Shown one piece after another: positions 9,235 to 16,924 of a DNA stretch of 64,000 nucleotides (the stretch's first letter is position 1; every line of letters starts with the position of its first letter). The notes under the pieces were generated by a model. It saw only the letters and a list, made by a program, of their open reading frames with translations, was not told where the DNA came from and did not search any database. The DNA lies in the NCBI GenBank assembly GCA_016192145.1, contig JACPUT010000006.1, forward strand, positions 496,001 through 560,000, written 5' to 3'. The position numbers and the translations under genes are program-made. Source of the DNA: Acidobacteriota bacterium (GTDB taxonomy: Bacteria > Acidobacteriota > Holophagae > Holophagales > Holophagaceae).

Positions 9235-9265
9235 CCCTTCCAGGCCTGGTCCTGCGGAGGATCCC

Positions 9266-9295
9266 TTGATTCTCCCCCGCGAAAGCCGGTAGGCT
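9266..9295 (+). promoter_or_regulatory. Candidate promoter of the threonine operon
   Basis: TTGATT (9266-9271) and TAGGCT (9290-9295) are separated by 18 nt. Transcription would begin near 9302, giving a leader of about 58 nt before the leader-peptide ATG at 9360. Found by inspection only. Confidence 0.4.
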
Positions 9296-9359
9296 TCCAG
9301 CCATGTCGATTCAGGCGCGCCTCCGCATCGGGGCCCGGGTGATCCCGGGGAGCCCCGCC

Positions 9360-9425
9360 ATGCCCGCGCTGAACACGACTACGACGACCACCATTACCGG
9401 TGCCCACCGGATGGGGTCGCTCTAG
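9360..9425 (+). CDS. thrL: Threonine operon leader peptide
   Basis: A 21-residue open reading frame, MPALNTTTTTTITGAHRMGSL, containing six consecutive Thr codons, one Ile and another Thr (9375-9398). This closely parallels the E. coli threonine leader in design and length. ATG 9360 is preceded by GGGGAG with a 7-nt spacer; an in-frame ATG at 9303 would give 40 residues but has no good ribosome binding site. The stop at 9425 is 24 nt before a strong terminator, and thrB-thrC follow. The function is regulatory: ribosome stalling at the Thr codons when charged tRNA-Thr is scarce. The peptide has no role of its own. Too short for standard gene calling, so likely to be missed in annotation. Confidence 0.88.
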   Translation: MPALNTTTTTTITGAHRMGSL

Positions 9426-9480
9426 GCGCACGCACTTTCAACGCCCACGGCCCCGCACCCGCGGGGCCTTTTTCGTTTTG
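9386..9480 (+). promoter_or_regulatory. Threonine attenuator (pause hairpin, antiterminator, terminator)
   Basis: Three mutually exclusive structures can be read. (1) The pause hairpin: GACC (9386-9389) with GGTC (9415-9418), CCAT (9391-9394) with ATGG (9411-9414), and CCGGT (9397-9401) with ACCGG (9406-9410); it overlaps the Thr codons. (2) The antiterminator: GGGGTCG (9413-9419) with CGGCCCC (9448-9454), seven pairs including one G-U. (3) The terminator: GGCCCCGC (9449-9456) with GCGGGGCC (9461-9468), loop ACCC, then TTTTTCGTTTT. A ribosome stalled on the Thr codons masks the 5' side of (1), which frees 9413-9419 to form (2) and so blocks (3). This is the classical attenuation layout for threonine biosynthesis. 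Confidence 0.85.
9449..9479 (+). terminator. Intrinsic terminator of the thr attenuator
   Basis: An 8-bp GC stem (9449-9456 with 9461-9468) and TTTTTCGTTTT tail lie just ahead of the thrB ATG at 9489. Its position between the leader peptide and the first structural gene marks it as conditional. Confidence 0.9.
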
Positions 9481-9488
9481 GAGTCACC

Positions 9489-10505
9489 ATGGCCTGTCAC
9501 ACCCATCCCGCCTACCTCGGCCCCGAGCCCCGCCCCACGGACCTGCGCCCGGTGCGCGGGCTCGTGCCGCCTGCCCGGGGGCCCATCGTCCGGGCCTTCG
9601 CCCCCGCCAGTGTCGGCAACGTCATCGCAGGCTTCGACGTGCTCGGCGCCTCCTTGAGACCCCTGGAGGGTCCGCCCCTGGGGGATCTCGTGGAGGTCTC
9701 CGAAGGCGCGGGGCTCCGGCTGCGGCTGGAAGGCCCCGGGGCGCATCAGCTCACCGGTGAGCTGGAGGACAACCTCGTGCTCCACGCCGCGCGGGCCTTC
9801 GCCCGGGCCTGGGGGCGGGAGCTTCCGCAGGTGAGGTTCCGCCTTTGGAAGGGACTGCCCGTGGGCAGCGGCCTGGGGGGAAGCGCGGCTTCGGTGGCCG
9901 CCACCCTGGTGGCCTTGAACGGCCTTCTGGGCCGTCCCCTGTCCATGTCCCAGATGCTTCGGGCGGCGGGGGAAGCGGAGGCCCAGGCCAGCGGTGCGCC
10001 CCACTTGGACAATGTGGCTCCCGCCCTCTTCGGGGGCCTGCGCCTCGTGGATCCCGAGGGCCGTGCGCGGCGCCTGCCCTTCCCCGGGCAGTGGCGCTTC
10101 GTGATGGCGAGCCCCGACCTGAGCCTCAGCACCCGGGACGCCCGGGCCGCGCTGCCCCAGACCATGGCCCTGGGCCTGGCCGTGGAACACGCACGCAACC
10201 TCGCGGCCCTGATCGATCGGCTCCACCGCAAGCGGGACGTGCGCGGGCTCATGCGGGACCTCCTCGCGGAGCCGCACCGCGCCGCCCTCGTGCCGGGGTT
10301 CCGGGCGGTGCAGTCCGCCGCGCTGGAAGCGGGCGCCATCGGTTGCAGCCTCAGTGGCGCGGGACCGGCCTGCTTCGCGCTGACCGAACCCGGCGAGGCC
10401 CGGGCCGTGGGAGCGGCCATGGCCCGCGCCTGGGCGGAAGAAGGGGTGAAGTGCGTCGTCCGCGTCTGCGAGTTGGACCCCCAGGGTGCGCGGGTGGCGG
10501 CATGA
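9489..10505 (+). CDS. thrB: Homoserine kinase
   Basis: A 338-residue GHMP-family kinase that phosphorylates L-homoserine with ATP in the threonine pathway. The entry FAPASVGNVIAGFDVLG (about residue 37) is the GHMP start motif. The ATP-binding PxxxGLGSSAA loop appears as PVGSGLGGSAASVAA near residue 125, and the C-terminal GCSLSGAGPACFAL near residue 280 completes the family pattern. About 35 N-terminal residues precede the conserved start. It follows the attenuator by 10 nt, and the ThrC start codon lies 72 nt past its stop. It is expected to be expressed only when the leader terminator is bypassed. Confidence 0.95.
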   Translation: MACHTHPAYLGPEPRPTDLRPVRGLVPPARGPIVRAFAPASVGNVIAGFDVLGASLRPLEGPPLGDLVEVSEGAGLRLRLEGPGAHQLTGELEDNLVLHAARAFARAWGRELPQVRFRLWKGLPVGSGLGGSAASVAATLVALNGLLGRPLSMSQMLRAAGEAEAQASGAPHLDNVAPALFGGLRLVDPEGRARRLPFPGQWRFVMASPDLSLSTRDARAALPQTMALGLAVEHARNLAALIDRLHRKRDVRGLMRDLLAEPHRAALVPGFRAVQSAALEAGAIGCSLSGAGPACFALTEPGEARAVGAAMARAWAEEGVKCVVRVCELDPQGARVAA

Positions 10506-10576
10506 GGCCGGAGCAGGAGCGGAGGGCCACGGAATCGAAGGTTCCGCCGCAAGGGGCCGCCACAGGAGGTGGCGGC

Positions 10577-11851
10577 ATGAGCATGTGGATGAGCCTTCGC
10601 GATCCATCCCTTCGGGCCCCTTTCCGGGAAGCGGTGCTCAGCAACTTCGCGCCGGATGGCAACCTCTGGATGCCCGCGGAGGTGGCGCCCTGGCCCGATG
10701 TGAAGGCGCTGCTGGCGCTTCCGTGGCGGGCCCGGAACCAGGTCATCCTCGGCCGCCTGCTGGGGGAGGATCTGCCCCGGGAGTGGGCCCGGGCCCTGGA
10801 TCTCTACCTGCCCCTGGCCGCGGTGGAAAAGGGTCGCTGGGCCTTCGAGCTGTGGCACGGGCCGACCTTCGCGTTCAAGGATGTGGGGGCTCGCTTCCTG
10901 GCGGCCTGTCTCGAGTCCTACGCGGAGGGGCCCCGGATGGTGCTCACGGCCACCAGCGGGGATACGGGGGCCGCGGTGGCGGCCGCCTGCCATGGGCGTC
11001 CCGGGTTGCAGGTGGCGGTGCTCTACCCGGAGGGGCGGGTGAGTCCGCTGCAGGCCCGGCAGCTGGCCCTCGGGGGCAATGTCCGCGCCTATGCGGTCGC
11101 GGGTGATTTCGATGCCTGCCAATCGCTGGTGAAAGCCTGCTTCAGGGATGGGGAGCTGTCCTCGGAATTGGGGCTCGTGAGCGCCAACTCCATCAATCCC
11201 GCCCGCTGGCTGCCCCAGAGCCTCTACTTCTTCGAGCTGGTGCATCGGCTGCTCCGGGCGGGCGAGGCCCGACCGCCACTGATCGCCGTGCCCAGCGGCA
11301 ACTTCGGCAACCTTGCGGCGGGCCTTCTGGCCCGGCGCTGGGGCCTGCCCGTGGCGGGGTTCGTGGCCGCCACGAACGCGAACCGCACCGTGCCCGACTT
11401 CCTGTCCTCGGGGCGCTACGAAGCGCGCCCCAGCCTGCCCACCTTGAGCAGCGCCATGGACGTGGGGGATCCCAGCAACTGGCCCCGAGCGCAGGCCCTG
11501 TTGGGGCCGGGTGACCCTCCCCTGCAAGCGGGTTGGGCCTCGGAGTCGGAAACGGCGACGGAGCTTGGCCGCCTCTGGGGAGGGGGCTACGCGGCGGATC
11601 CCCATTCGGCGGTAGCCAGCGCGGTGCTGCGGCGATTCGGGGGCAGGGAGGTGCCCGCCGTCTTCCTGGCAACGGCCCACCCTGCGAAATTCCAGGAGTC
11701 CCTGGAACCGGTGCTGGGGCGGGCGATCAACCGGCCACCCCGTCTGGAGGAGGTGGCCAGGCGGCCGTTGGAGGTCCGTCCCCTGGCGGCGGATCTGGAA
11801 GTGCTCAAGGCCGAGCTTCGAAGCCTTGCGGCGCTGGCCATTGGAGCCTAG
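10577..11851 (+). CDS. thrC: Threonine synthase
   Basis: A 424-residue PLP enzyme converting O-phosphohomoserine to threonine. The PLP lysine lies in GPTFAFKDVGARF (about residue 100), and TATSGDTGAAVA and VPSGNFGNLAAG are the phosphate- and cofactor-binding loops of the E. coli-type enzyme. ALGGNVRAYAVAGDFDACQ and NSINPARWLPQ are also typical. I start at ATG 10577, with AGGAGGT 6 nt upstream. An in-frame ATG at 10502 overlapping the thrB stop would add 25 low-complexity residues. Its 3' end is 8 nt from the convergent GGDEF gene, with no visible terminator between them. Confidence 0.95.
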   Translation: MSMWMSLRDPSLRAPFREAVLSNFAPDGNLWMPAEVAPWPDVKALLALPWRARNQVILGRLLGEDLPREWARALDLYLPLAAVEKGRWAFELWHGPTFAFKDVGARFLAACLESYAEGPRMVLTATSGDTGAAVAAACHGRPGLQVAVLYPEGRVSPLQARQLALGGNVRAYAVAGDFDACQSLVKACFRDGELSSELGLVSANSINPARWLPQSLYFFELVHRLLRAGEARPPLIAVPSGNFGNLAAGLLARRWGLPVAGFVAATNANRTVPDFLSSGRYEARPSLPTLSSAMDVGDPSNWPRAQALLGPGDPPLQAGWASESETATELGRLWGGGYAADPHSAVASAVLRRFGGREVPAVFLATAHPAKFQESLEPVLGRAINRPPRLEEVARRPLEVRPLAADLEVLKAELRSLAALAIGA

Positions 11852-11858
11852 GAGCGTA

Positions 11859-13007
11859 TCAGGGGACCACCACCACGCGCCCTTTGCCAGCGCGCTTGGC
11901 CTCCAGCAGCCCCTGGTCCGCCCGGGCCAGGAGCTGTTCGGCCCCTTGGGCATGTTCGGGGTAGGCGGCGATGCCGATGCTGAGGGAGACGGGAAGGGGG
12001 CCCGCCTCGGTGGGGACGGGCCTCTCGCCGAGGATCCGGAGCAGCCGCTCCCCCAGCTTGGCGGCGCCTTGGGCGGCGGTGCCCGGCATGAGGATGCAGA
12101 ACTCGTCGCCGCCATATCGATAGATGCGATCGTGGGCGCGGATCACGCCCTGGGCGCCCTCGGCCACGGCCTGGAGGACCTTGCTGCCAGCCGGATGCCC
12201 GTGCCGGGTGTTCACCTGCTTGAGGTTGTCCACGTCGAGGAATAGGAGGGAGAGCGCCTCCCGTTTGGCGGCGCTCTCCCGCACGAGGCGGGGAAGCTCT
12301 TCTTCCAGGCAACGCCGGTTCTGGGCCACGGTGAGATCGTCCCGGAAACTGAGGGCGCGGCTCTCCTCCAGGTGCCAGGCGCTCGTGAGGAGCGGCTCCA
12401 CATCCTTCAGCCAGCCCAGCAGCGGTTCGGGTTCATTCTTGGGGTCCCTCAGGGCGAGGATGCCCACGGCCTCCATGGGGCAGAGCTCCAGGGCTTCCCC
12501 GGAGTGCAGCATGGCCCGGGCCTGGTCGCGGGTGAGGGGGGCTTCGGGCCAGCCATCTCCCTGTCGCTGGTAATAGGTGTCGTCGTGGCGGATCCAGACG
12601 GCCCCGGCGGTGGCGCGAGTGGATTTCACGGCTCGGGTGATGACCAGGCGAAGCAGCTCCGGGAGGGTGGCCAGGTGGAGCATCTGGCGCAGCCAGCCTT
12701 CGCTGCCGAGCTCCCGCCGGCGCAGGGCATCCAGGGCCTCGATGGCCAGCTCGAAGCGCTGGGACTGGCGCACCACCCAGCCCGGGCGGAGGGCGAGCAC
12801 CCGGCTGGTCTCCTCGGGCGTGGCTTCCTGGACCCACCAGAGCACTTCACTGGCATCCGGGGGGAGCAGCGAGGGATCGGGCTTGCGGGCCACGATCACG
12901 GTCGTTCCGGTGAAAGGCCCCTCCGAGAGCAGGTAGCCCTGGGCCAGGAGGGCCTCCTTGAGGTCCTCCCCGCCTGGCCCGGCCTGCACCCAGTGAATCT
13001 GCCTCAT
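11859..13007 (-). CDS. Diguanylate cyclase (GGDEF) with a GAF-like sensor
   Basis: A 382-residue protein predicted to make c-di-GMP from two GTP. The GGDEF domain (about residues 215-380) has SFRDDLTVAQNRR at its start, DVDNLKQVNTRHGHPAGSKVL and the intact active motif YGGDEFCILMPG. An RxxD inhibitory site (RAHD) is placed five residues before GGDEF, so product feedback inhibition is expected. The N-terminal about 95 residues look like a degenerate receiver-like fold, and about 100-210 like a GAF domain (TRAVKSTRATAGAVWIR). AAGAGGAG lies upstream of ATG 13007. It follows a large helical protein by 30 nt on the same strand. That pair is divergent from pilB, whose product carries a c-di-GMP-binding type domain. 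Confidence 0.88.
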   Translation of the reverse strand: MRQIHWVQAGPGGEDLKEALLAQGYLLSEGPFTGTTVIVARKPDPSLLPPDASEVLWWVQEATPEETSRVLALRPGWVVRQSQRFELAIEALDALRRRELGSEGWLRQMLHLATLPELLRLVITRAVKSTRATAGAVWIRHDDTYYQRQGDGWPEAPLTRDQARAMLHSGEALELCPMEAVGILALRDPKNEPEPLLGWLKDVEPLLTSAWHLEESRALSFRDDLTVAQNRRCLEEELPRLVRESAAKREALSLLFLDVDNLKQVNTRHGHPAGSKVLQAVAEGAQGVIRAHDRIYRYGGDEFCILMPGTAAQGAAKLGERLLRILGERPVPTEAGPLPVSLSIGIAAYPEHAQGAEQLLARADQGLLEAKRAGKGRVVVVP

Positions 13008-13037
13008 GAACTCCTCTTCGGTATCGGGGTGGACCCG

Positions 13038-14984
13038 CTAAACCAGGGCGGCTTCGAGGCGGGCGGCCAGGCGCTCCAGGTGCCGATCCATCTGCTCGAG
13101 CGGTTGAGCCACATCCTTGGTGCTGCGCTCGGCACGCACCCATCGCTTGAGGAGGGTGACGGCTTGGGGATCCCGCACCCCCAGCCGCTTGGCGGTTTGG
13201 ATGAGTTTATGCGCGAGCCGGGTGTGCTCGGGGCCCGTGGCTTCCTGCTTGAGCTGGAGCACGAGGCGCAGGGCATCCCGGGCCGTCTCGAGGTCGTGCC
13301 GGATGAGGGGGCCGCGGGCATTGATCCTGAGGAGGAACAGCTCCAGGAAGCGCATGAACTCCGTGAGGAGTTCCAGGGCCTCCCGCAGGGCCCGGGGCAC
13401 GTCCGGCGGGTTCTCCAGCAGGCGTCCGCATTGGGTGATGAGCCGATCGGCCTCCTCGCGGTCATGGCTTCGGAGGAGGGCGAATTCCGGGCCGCGCCGG
13501 AAACCCTGGAGCTGTTGGAGGGCCTGGCCCAAGGAGAGGGCGAGGCGGGCCCAATCATGGAGCTCCAGGTGCACCTGCACCTGCTCCTGGGCGGGCTGGA
13601 GGGCCTCCCACAAGCGCTGGAGGCGCTGGCGGAGGCGATCGCCTTCCTCCACGGCGCTGGGGCTTCCCGGGAAGAGCTTCTCGCGGAGGTCGGAGGAGAA
13701 CAGGCCCGCAAGATCTCCCATGACCTGCCGCTGGTGGCTGATGAGGAGGGAACGGAGGTTTTCCAGGGCCTGGGGAAGGGCATCCCCATCCGTGGAGGCG
13801 AGGGCCTGCTGGAGGAGGCTGCGGACGGTGGATTGATCCTGCCGGAGGCTGAGCACGGCTTGACGGAGGAAGGCCCTGAGCCGGCCGACATCCGGGGAGC
13901 GATCGTCGAGGAGGTCCGTGGCGTCGGGGTGGTAGGGCCCCTCGGCGAGACGGCCCAGCTCGGCCTCCACGACGAGGAAGGTGGGCACGGCGGCATAGCG
14001 GACTTCCAGCGGGGCGCCGAGGAGGCCCTCGGTGCGGTCCACGAGATCGAGCACCGCCAGGTGGCTGGCCAAGGCCCGGGCCACCACACGGAAGGCACCG
14101 GGGGATTCCTTGCGCAGGGCGGAGAGGGCCTTGCGCGCTTCAGCGCTGAGGGCCTTCCCCAGGACCTCCTCCTCGATGCGGGGCAATCGCCAGCCCAGGT
14201 GGTTCCACAACCAGTGGAGGCTGCCCCGGATCTGTTCGACGGCGGGCCAGTGGATGCCCCGATCCAAGGGGCGGACGAGGGACAGGCGGAGGTTCTCCAC
14301 CACGTGTTCCAGCAGGAGCAGGGGGGCCACCCGTTCCTGGGTGTCCTTGGGGATGGCTTCCTCCAGCGCCTCGATGAAGCGCCGGATCGCATCGGGCAGG
14401 CGCCCCTGGCCGGTCTGGATGGTCCGGTTGAGGGTCTTCATCCGGTCGCTGAGGCGGGCCACGAGAATGGCGCCGTTGGGCTGGGTCTGGAGTGCCGCGA
14501 GGATCTCCCGGATGGGCCCCTGGTACTCCATGAGGAAGCCCTGCCAATGCTCCTGGAGGGGGCCCTGGGAATCGCTGTTGAGGGCCAGGGCCATGGCCCG
14601 GAAGGAGGCGACGAGGTCCAGGAGTTTCACCACCCAGGCGGGTTCCTCGTGGACCTGCAGGAGCCGGAGGTGGGCACTCCGGGCTTCGGCGCGCAGGCGG
14701 GCCAGGGCGTGCTGGAGGACGAGCCCCATCGCCTCGCGGGCCTCTCCCAACCTGCGGGGGCTGAAGTTCTGGAGGAAGGCGAGGAAGATCCCCAGCTCCC
14801 GGCGCAGGGAGGCGAGCTCATCCCGAAGCTCGTCGGGGGCGGGTAGCGACTCACCCACGGGCACCAGGTCCTCGGCGCCTTCGGCCATGATTTCGCGCAG
14901 GAGCTTCAGGTCCTTCCGGGATAGCCCCTTCTCCCGCACCAGCTGGCGGGCCAGTAGAAGCCGCGGAGCATCCTGGGAAGACAT
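13038..14984 (-). CDS. Large helical protein of unknown function, divergent from pilB
   Basis: A 648-residue soluble protein rich in Leu, Arg, Glu and Ala. It is probably all-helical, with long amphipathic repeats (for example LRRELGIFLAFLQNFSPRRL near residue 65, and LFLLRINARGPLIRHDLETA near residue 560). I see no signal peptide, transmembrane segment, nucleotide-binding motif or metal site. ATG 14984 is preferred over the upstream in-frame ATG 15125, because that start would run through the pilB leader and encode non-conserved sequence. It is followed after 30 nt by the diguanylate cyclase gene and lies back to back with pilB (97 nt apart), so a role in pilus or surface regulation is a reasonable guess. 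I do not recognise the family. Confidence 0.6.
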   Translation of the reverse strand: MSSQDAPRLLLARQLVREKGLSRKDLKLLREIMAEGAEDLVPVGESLPAPDELRDELASLRRELGIFLAFLQNFSPRRLGEAREAMGLVLQHALARLRAEARSAHLRLLQVHEEPAWVVKLLDLVASFRAMALALNSDSQGPLQEHWQGFLMEYQGPIREILAALQTQPNGAILVARLSDRMKTLNRTIQTGQGRLPDAIRRFIEALEEAIPKDTQERVAPLLLLEHVVENLRLSLVRPLDRGIHWPAVEQIRGSLHWLWNHLGWRLPRIEEEVLGKALSAEARKALSALRKESPGAFRVVARALASHLAVLDLVDRTEGLLGAPLEVRYAAVPTFLVVEAELGRLAEGPYHPDATDLLDDRSPDVGRLRAFLRQAVLSLRQDQSTVRSLLQQALASTDGDALPQALENLRSLLISHQRQVMGDLAGLFSSDLREKLFPGSPSAVEEGDRLRQRLQRLWEALQPAQEQVQVHLELHDWARLALSLGQALQQLQGFRRGPEFALLRSHDREEADRLITQCGRLLENPPDVPRALREALELLTEFMRFLELFLLRINARGPLIRHDLETARDALRLVLQLKQEATGPEHTRLAHKLIQTAKRLGVRDPQAVTLLKRWVRAERSTKDVAQPLEQMDRHLERLAARLEAALV

Positions 14985-15081
14985 GGGGGGATGATAGCGG
15001 GAATCTCCTAACAGCACGCGACTTGTGTTGAATCTCCCGGGAGCCGAGGTGATACCATGCAGCACCCCTCCGGAGGTCCCA

Positions 15082-16914
15082 TTGGTTAGCAAGCTCGGCG
15101 AGATGCTCGTCAAAGCTGGCCTCATCAGCGAAGGTCAGCTTGATGAGGCGATCAAAATCCAGCGGCGCGAGGGCGGCAAGCTCGGCAGCATCGTGGTGCG
15201 ACATGGATTCTGTTCCGATCAGGACATCGTGAGCTTCCTGGGCATGCAGTACGGCGTGCCCGCGGCGGATCTGGATCAGTGGCCCTCCATCGAGAACGGC
15301 GTCATCGCCCTGATCCCGGCGGAGCTGGCGCAGCGCCACAAGGTGCTGCCCCTGCAGCGGACGGGCAACGTGCTCACCCTGGCCATGTCCGATCCCACGG
15401 ACATCTTCGCCATGGACGACGTCCGTTTCCACACGGGCTACAACGTGGATCCCGTCGTCTCCTCGGAGATGGGGCTCATGCGCGCCGTGGAGCGCTACTA
15501 CGGCGGCTCCTCGGGTGTGACCCTCCGGACGGATCAGGGAGGCCGAAGCGGCCAGGCCGGAACCGCCACCATGAGCGGAGGCGGGGAAACCCAGGCCGCG
15601 GCGGGCGCCTTCCAGGAAGAGGAAGGCATGCTCGATCTCGAGAGCCTCCAGCAGGAGCTGGATGCCGACGCCGAGTACGAGTCCGACGAGGAGGAGCAGG
15701 GCGACGCCATCACCATGAAGAAGATGGGCGAGGATGCGCCCGTCGTGAAGCTGGTGAACATGGTGCTCATCGACGCCATCAAACGGGGCGCCAGCGACAT
15801 CCATGTGGAGCCCTACGAGAAGACCTACCGGATCCGCTTCCGCATCGACGGCATCCTCCAGGAGGTCATGCGGCCCAAGCTCTCCCTCAAGGACCCCCTG
15901 ACGAGCCGCATCAAGATCCTGGCCAAGCTGAACATCGCCGAGCGGCGCCTGCCCCAGGACGGTCGCATCAAGCTCCGCGTGAACATGGGGGGCAAGCAGA
16001 AGGTCATCGACTACCGCGTGTCGATCCTGCCCTGCCTCTTCGGCGAGAAGATCGTGCTCCGGCTGCTGGACAGCGACAAGCTGATGCTCGACCTCACCAA
16101 GCTGGGCTTCGAGCCCGAGAGCCTGGAGCGCTGGGATCGGCAGATCTGCAAGCCCTACGGCATGGTGCTCGTGACGGGCCCCACGGGGTCCGGCAAGACC
16201 AACACCCTCTACAGCTCCATCGCCAAGCTGAACACGCCCGACGTGAACATCATGACGGCGGAGGATCCCGTCGAGTTCAACTTCCCCGGCATCAACCAGG
16301 TGCAGGTGAAGGAGCAGATCGGCCTCAACTTCGCGGCGGCCCTGCGCTCCTTCCTGCGCCAGGATCCCAACATCATCCTCGTGGGCGAGATCCGCGACTT
16401 CGAGACGGCGGAGATCGCCATCAAGGCCTCCCTCACGGGCCATCTGGTGCTCAGCACCCTGCACACGAACGACGCCCCCAGCACCATCAACCGCCTCATG
16501 AACATGGGCGTGGAACCGTTCCTCGTGGCCACCTCCGTGAACATCATCTGCGCCCAGCGCCTCACCCGCCGCCTCTGCAACGCCTGCAAGCAGCCCGAGG
16601 AGCACGCCATGCCCGCCGAGGCCCTCTTGAAAGTGGGTTTCACGGAAGCGGAGATCAAGCGGGGCTTCCAGCTCTACAAGCCCGTGGGCTGCGAAGCCTG
16701 CAACAAGCGCGGGTACAAGGGGCGCGTGGGCCTCTACGAGATCCTGGAGATGAGCGAGGGCCTGAAGGACATGATCCTCACCGGCGCCTCGGCCATCGAG
16801 CTCCGCGAACAGGCCGTCAAGGAGGGCATGATCACCCTCCGCCGCTCCGGCTGCCGGAAGGTGATCGACGGGGTCAGCACCATCGAAGAAATCTGCCGCG
16901 AAACCGTGCTCTGA
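15082..16914 (+). CDS. pilB: Type IV pilus assembly ATPase PilB with MshEN domain
   Basis: A 610-residue cytoplasmic hexameric ATPase driving pilus extension. The N-terminal MshEN domain shows two tandem motifs, KLGEMLVKAGLISEGQLDEA and KLGSIVVRHGFCSDQDI, separated by five residues, as in the c-di-GMP-binding MshEN domain. An acidic linker (about 185-220) follows. The motor carries Walker A GPTGSGKTNTLYSS, the Asp box around TAEDPVEF, Walker B IILVGEIRDFETAEIA and the His box STLHTNDA. A four-cysteine zinc site comes from CNAC and CEAC (about residues 500 and 540). The start is TTG 15082, with GGAGGT 4 nt upstream; it gives MVSKLGE, matching the family start. pilT follows after 10 nt. Confidence 0.95.
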   Translation: MVSKLGEMLVKAGLISEGQLDEAIKIQRREGGKLGSIVVRHGFCSDQDIVSFLGMQYGVPAADLDQWPSIENGVIALIPAELAQRHKVLPLQRTGNVLTLAMSDPTDIFAMDDVRFHTGYNVDPVVSSEMGLMRAVERYYGGSSGVTLRTDQGGRSGQAGTATMSGGGETQAAAGAFQEEEGMLDLESLQQELDADAEYESDEEEQGDAITMKKMGEDAPVVKLVNMVLIDAIKRGASDIHVEPYEKTYRIRFRIDGILQEVMRPKLSLKDPLTSRIKILAKLNIAERRLPQDGRIKLRVNMGGKQKVIDYRVSILPCLFGEKIVLRLLDSDKLMLDLTKLGFEPESLERWDRQICKPYGMVLVTGPTGSGKTNTLYSSIAKLNTPDVNIMTAEDPVEFNFPGINQVQVKEQIGLNFAAALRSFLRQDPNIILVGEIRDFETAEIAIKASLTGHLVLSTLHTNDAPSTINRLMNMGVEPFLVATSVNIICAQRLTRRLCNACKQPEEHAMPAEALLKVGFTEAEIKRGFQLYKPVGCEACNKRGYKGRVGLYEILEMSEGLKDMILTGASAIELREQAVKEGMITLRRSGCRKVIDGVSTIEEICRETVL

Positions 16915-16924
16915 GGATCCCCAC

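Noticed and set aside
9303-9359. Longer version of the threonine leader peptide beginning at ATG 9303
   Set aside because: No ribosome binding site ahead of it. The candidate promoter would start transcription at about the same base, and ATG 9360 has GGGGAG at a proper distance and gives the usual leader length.
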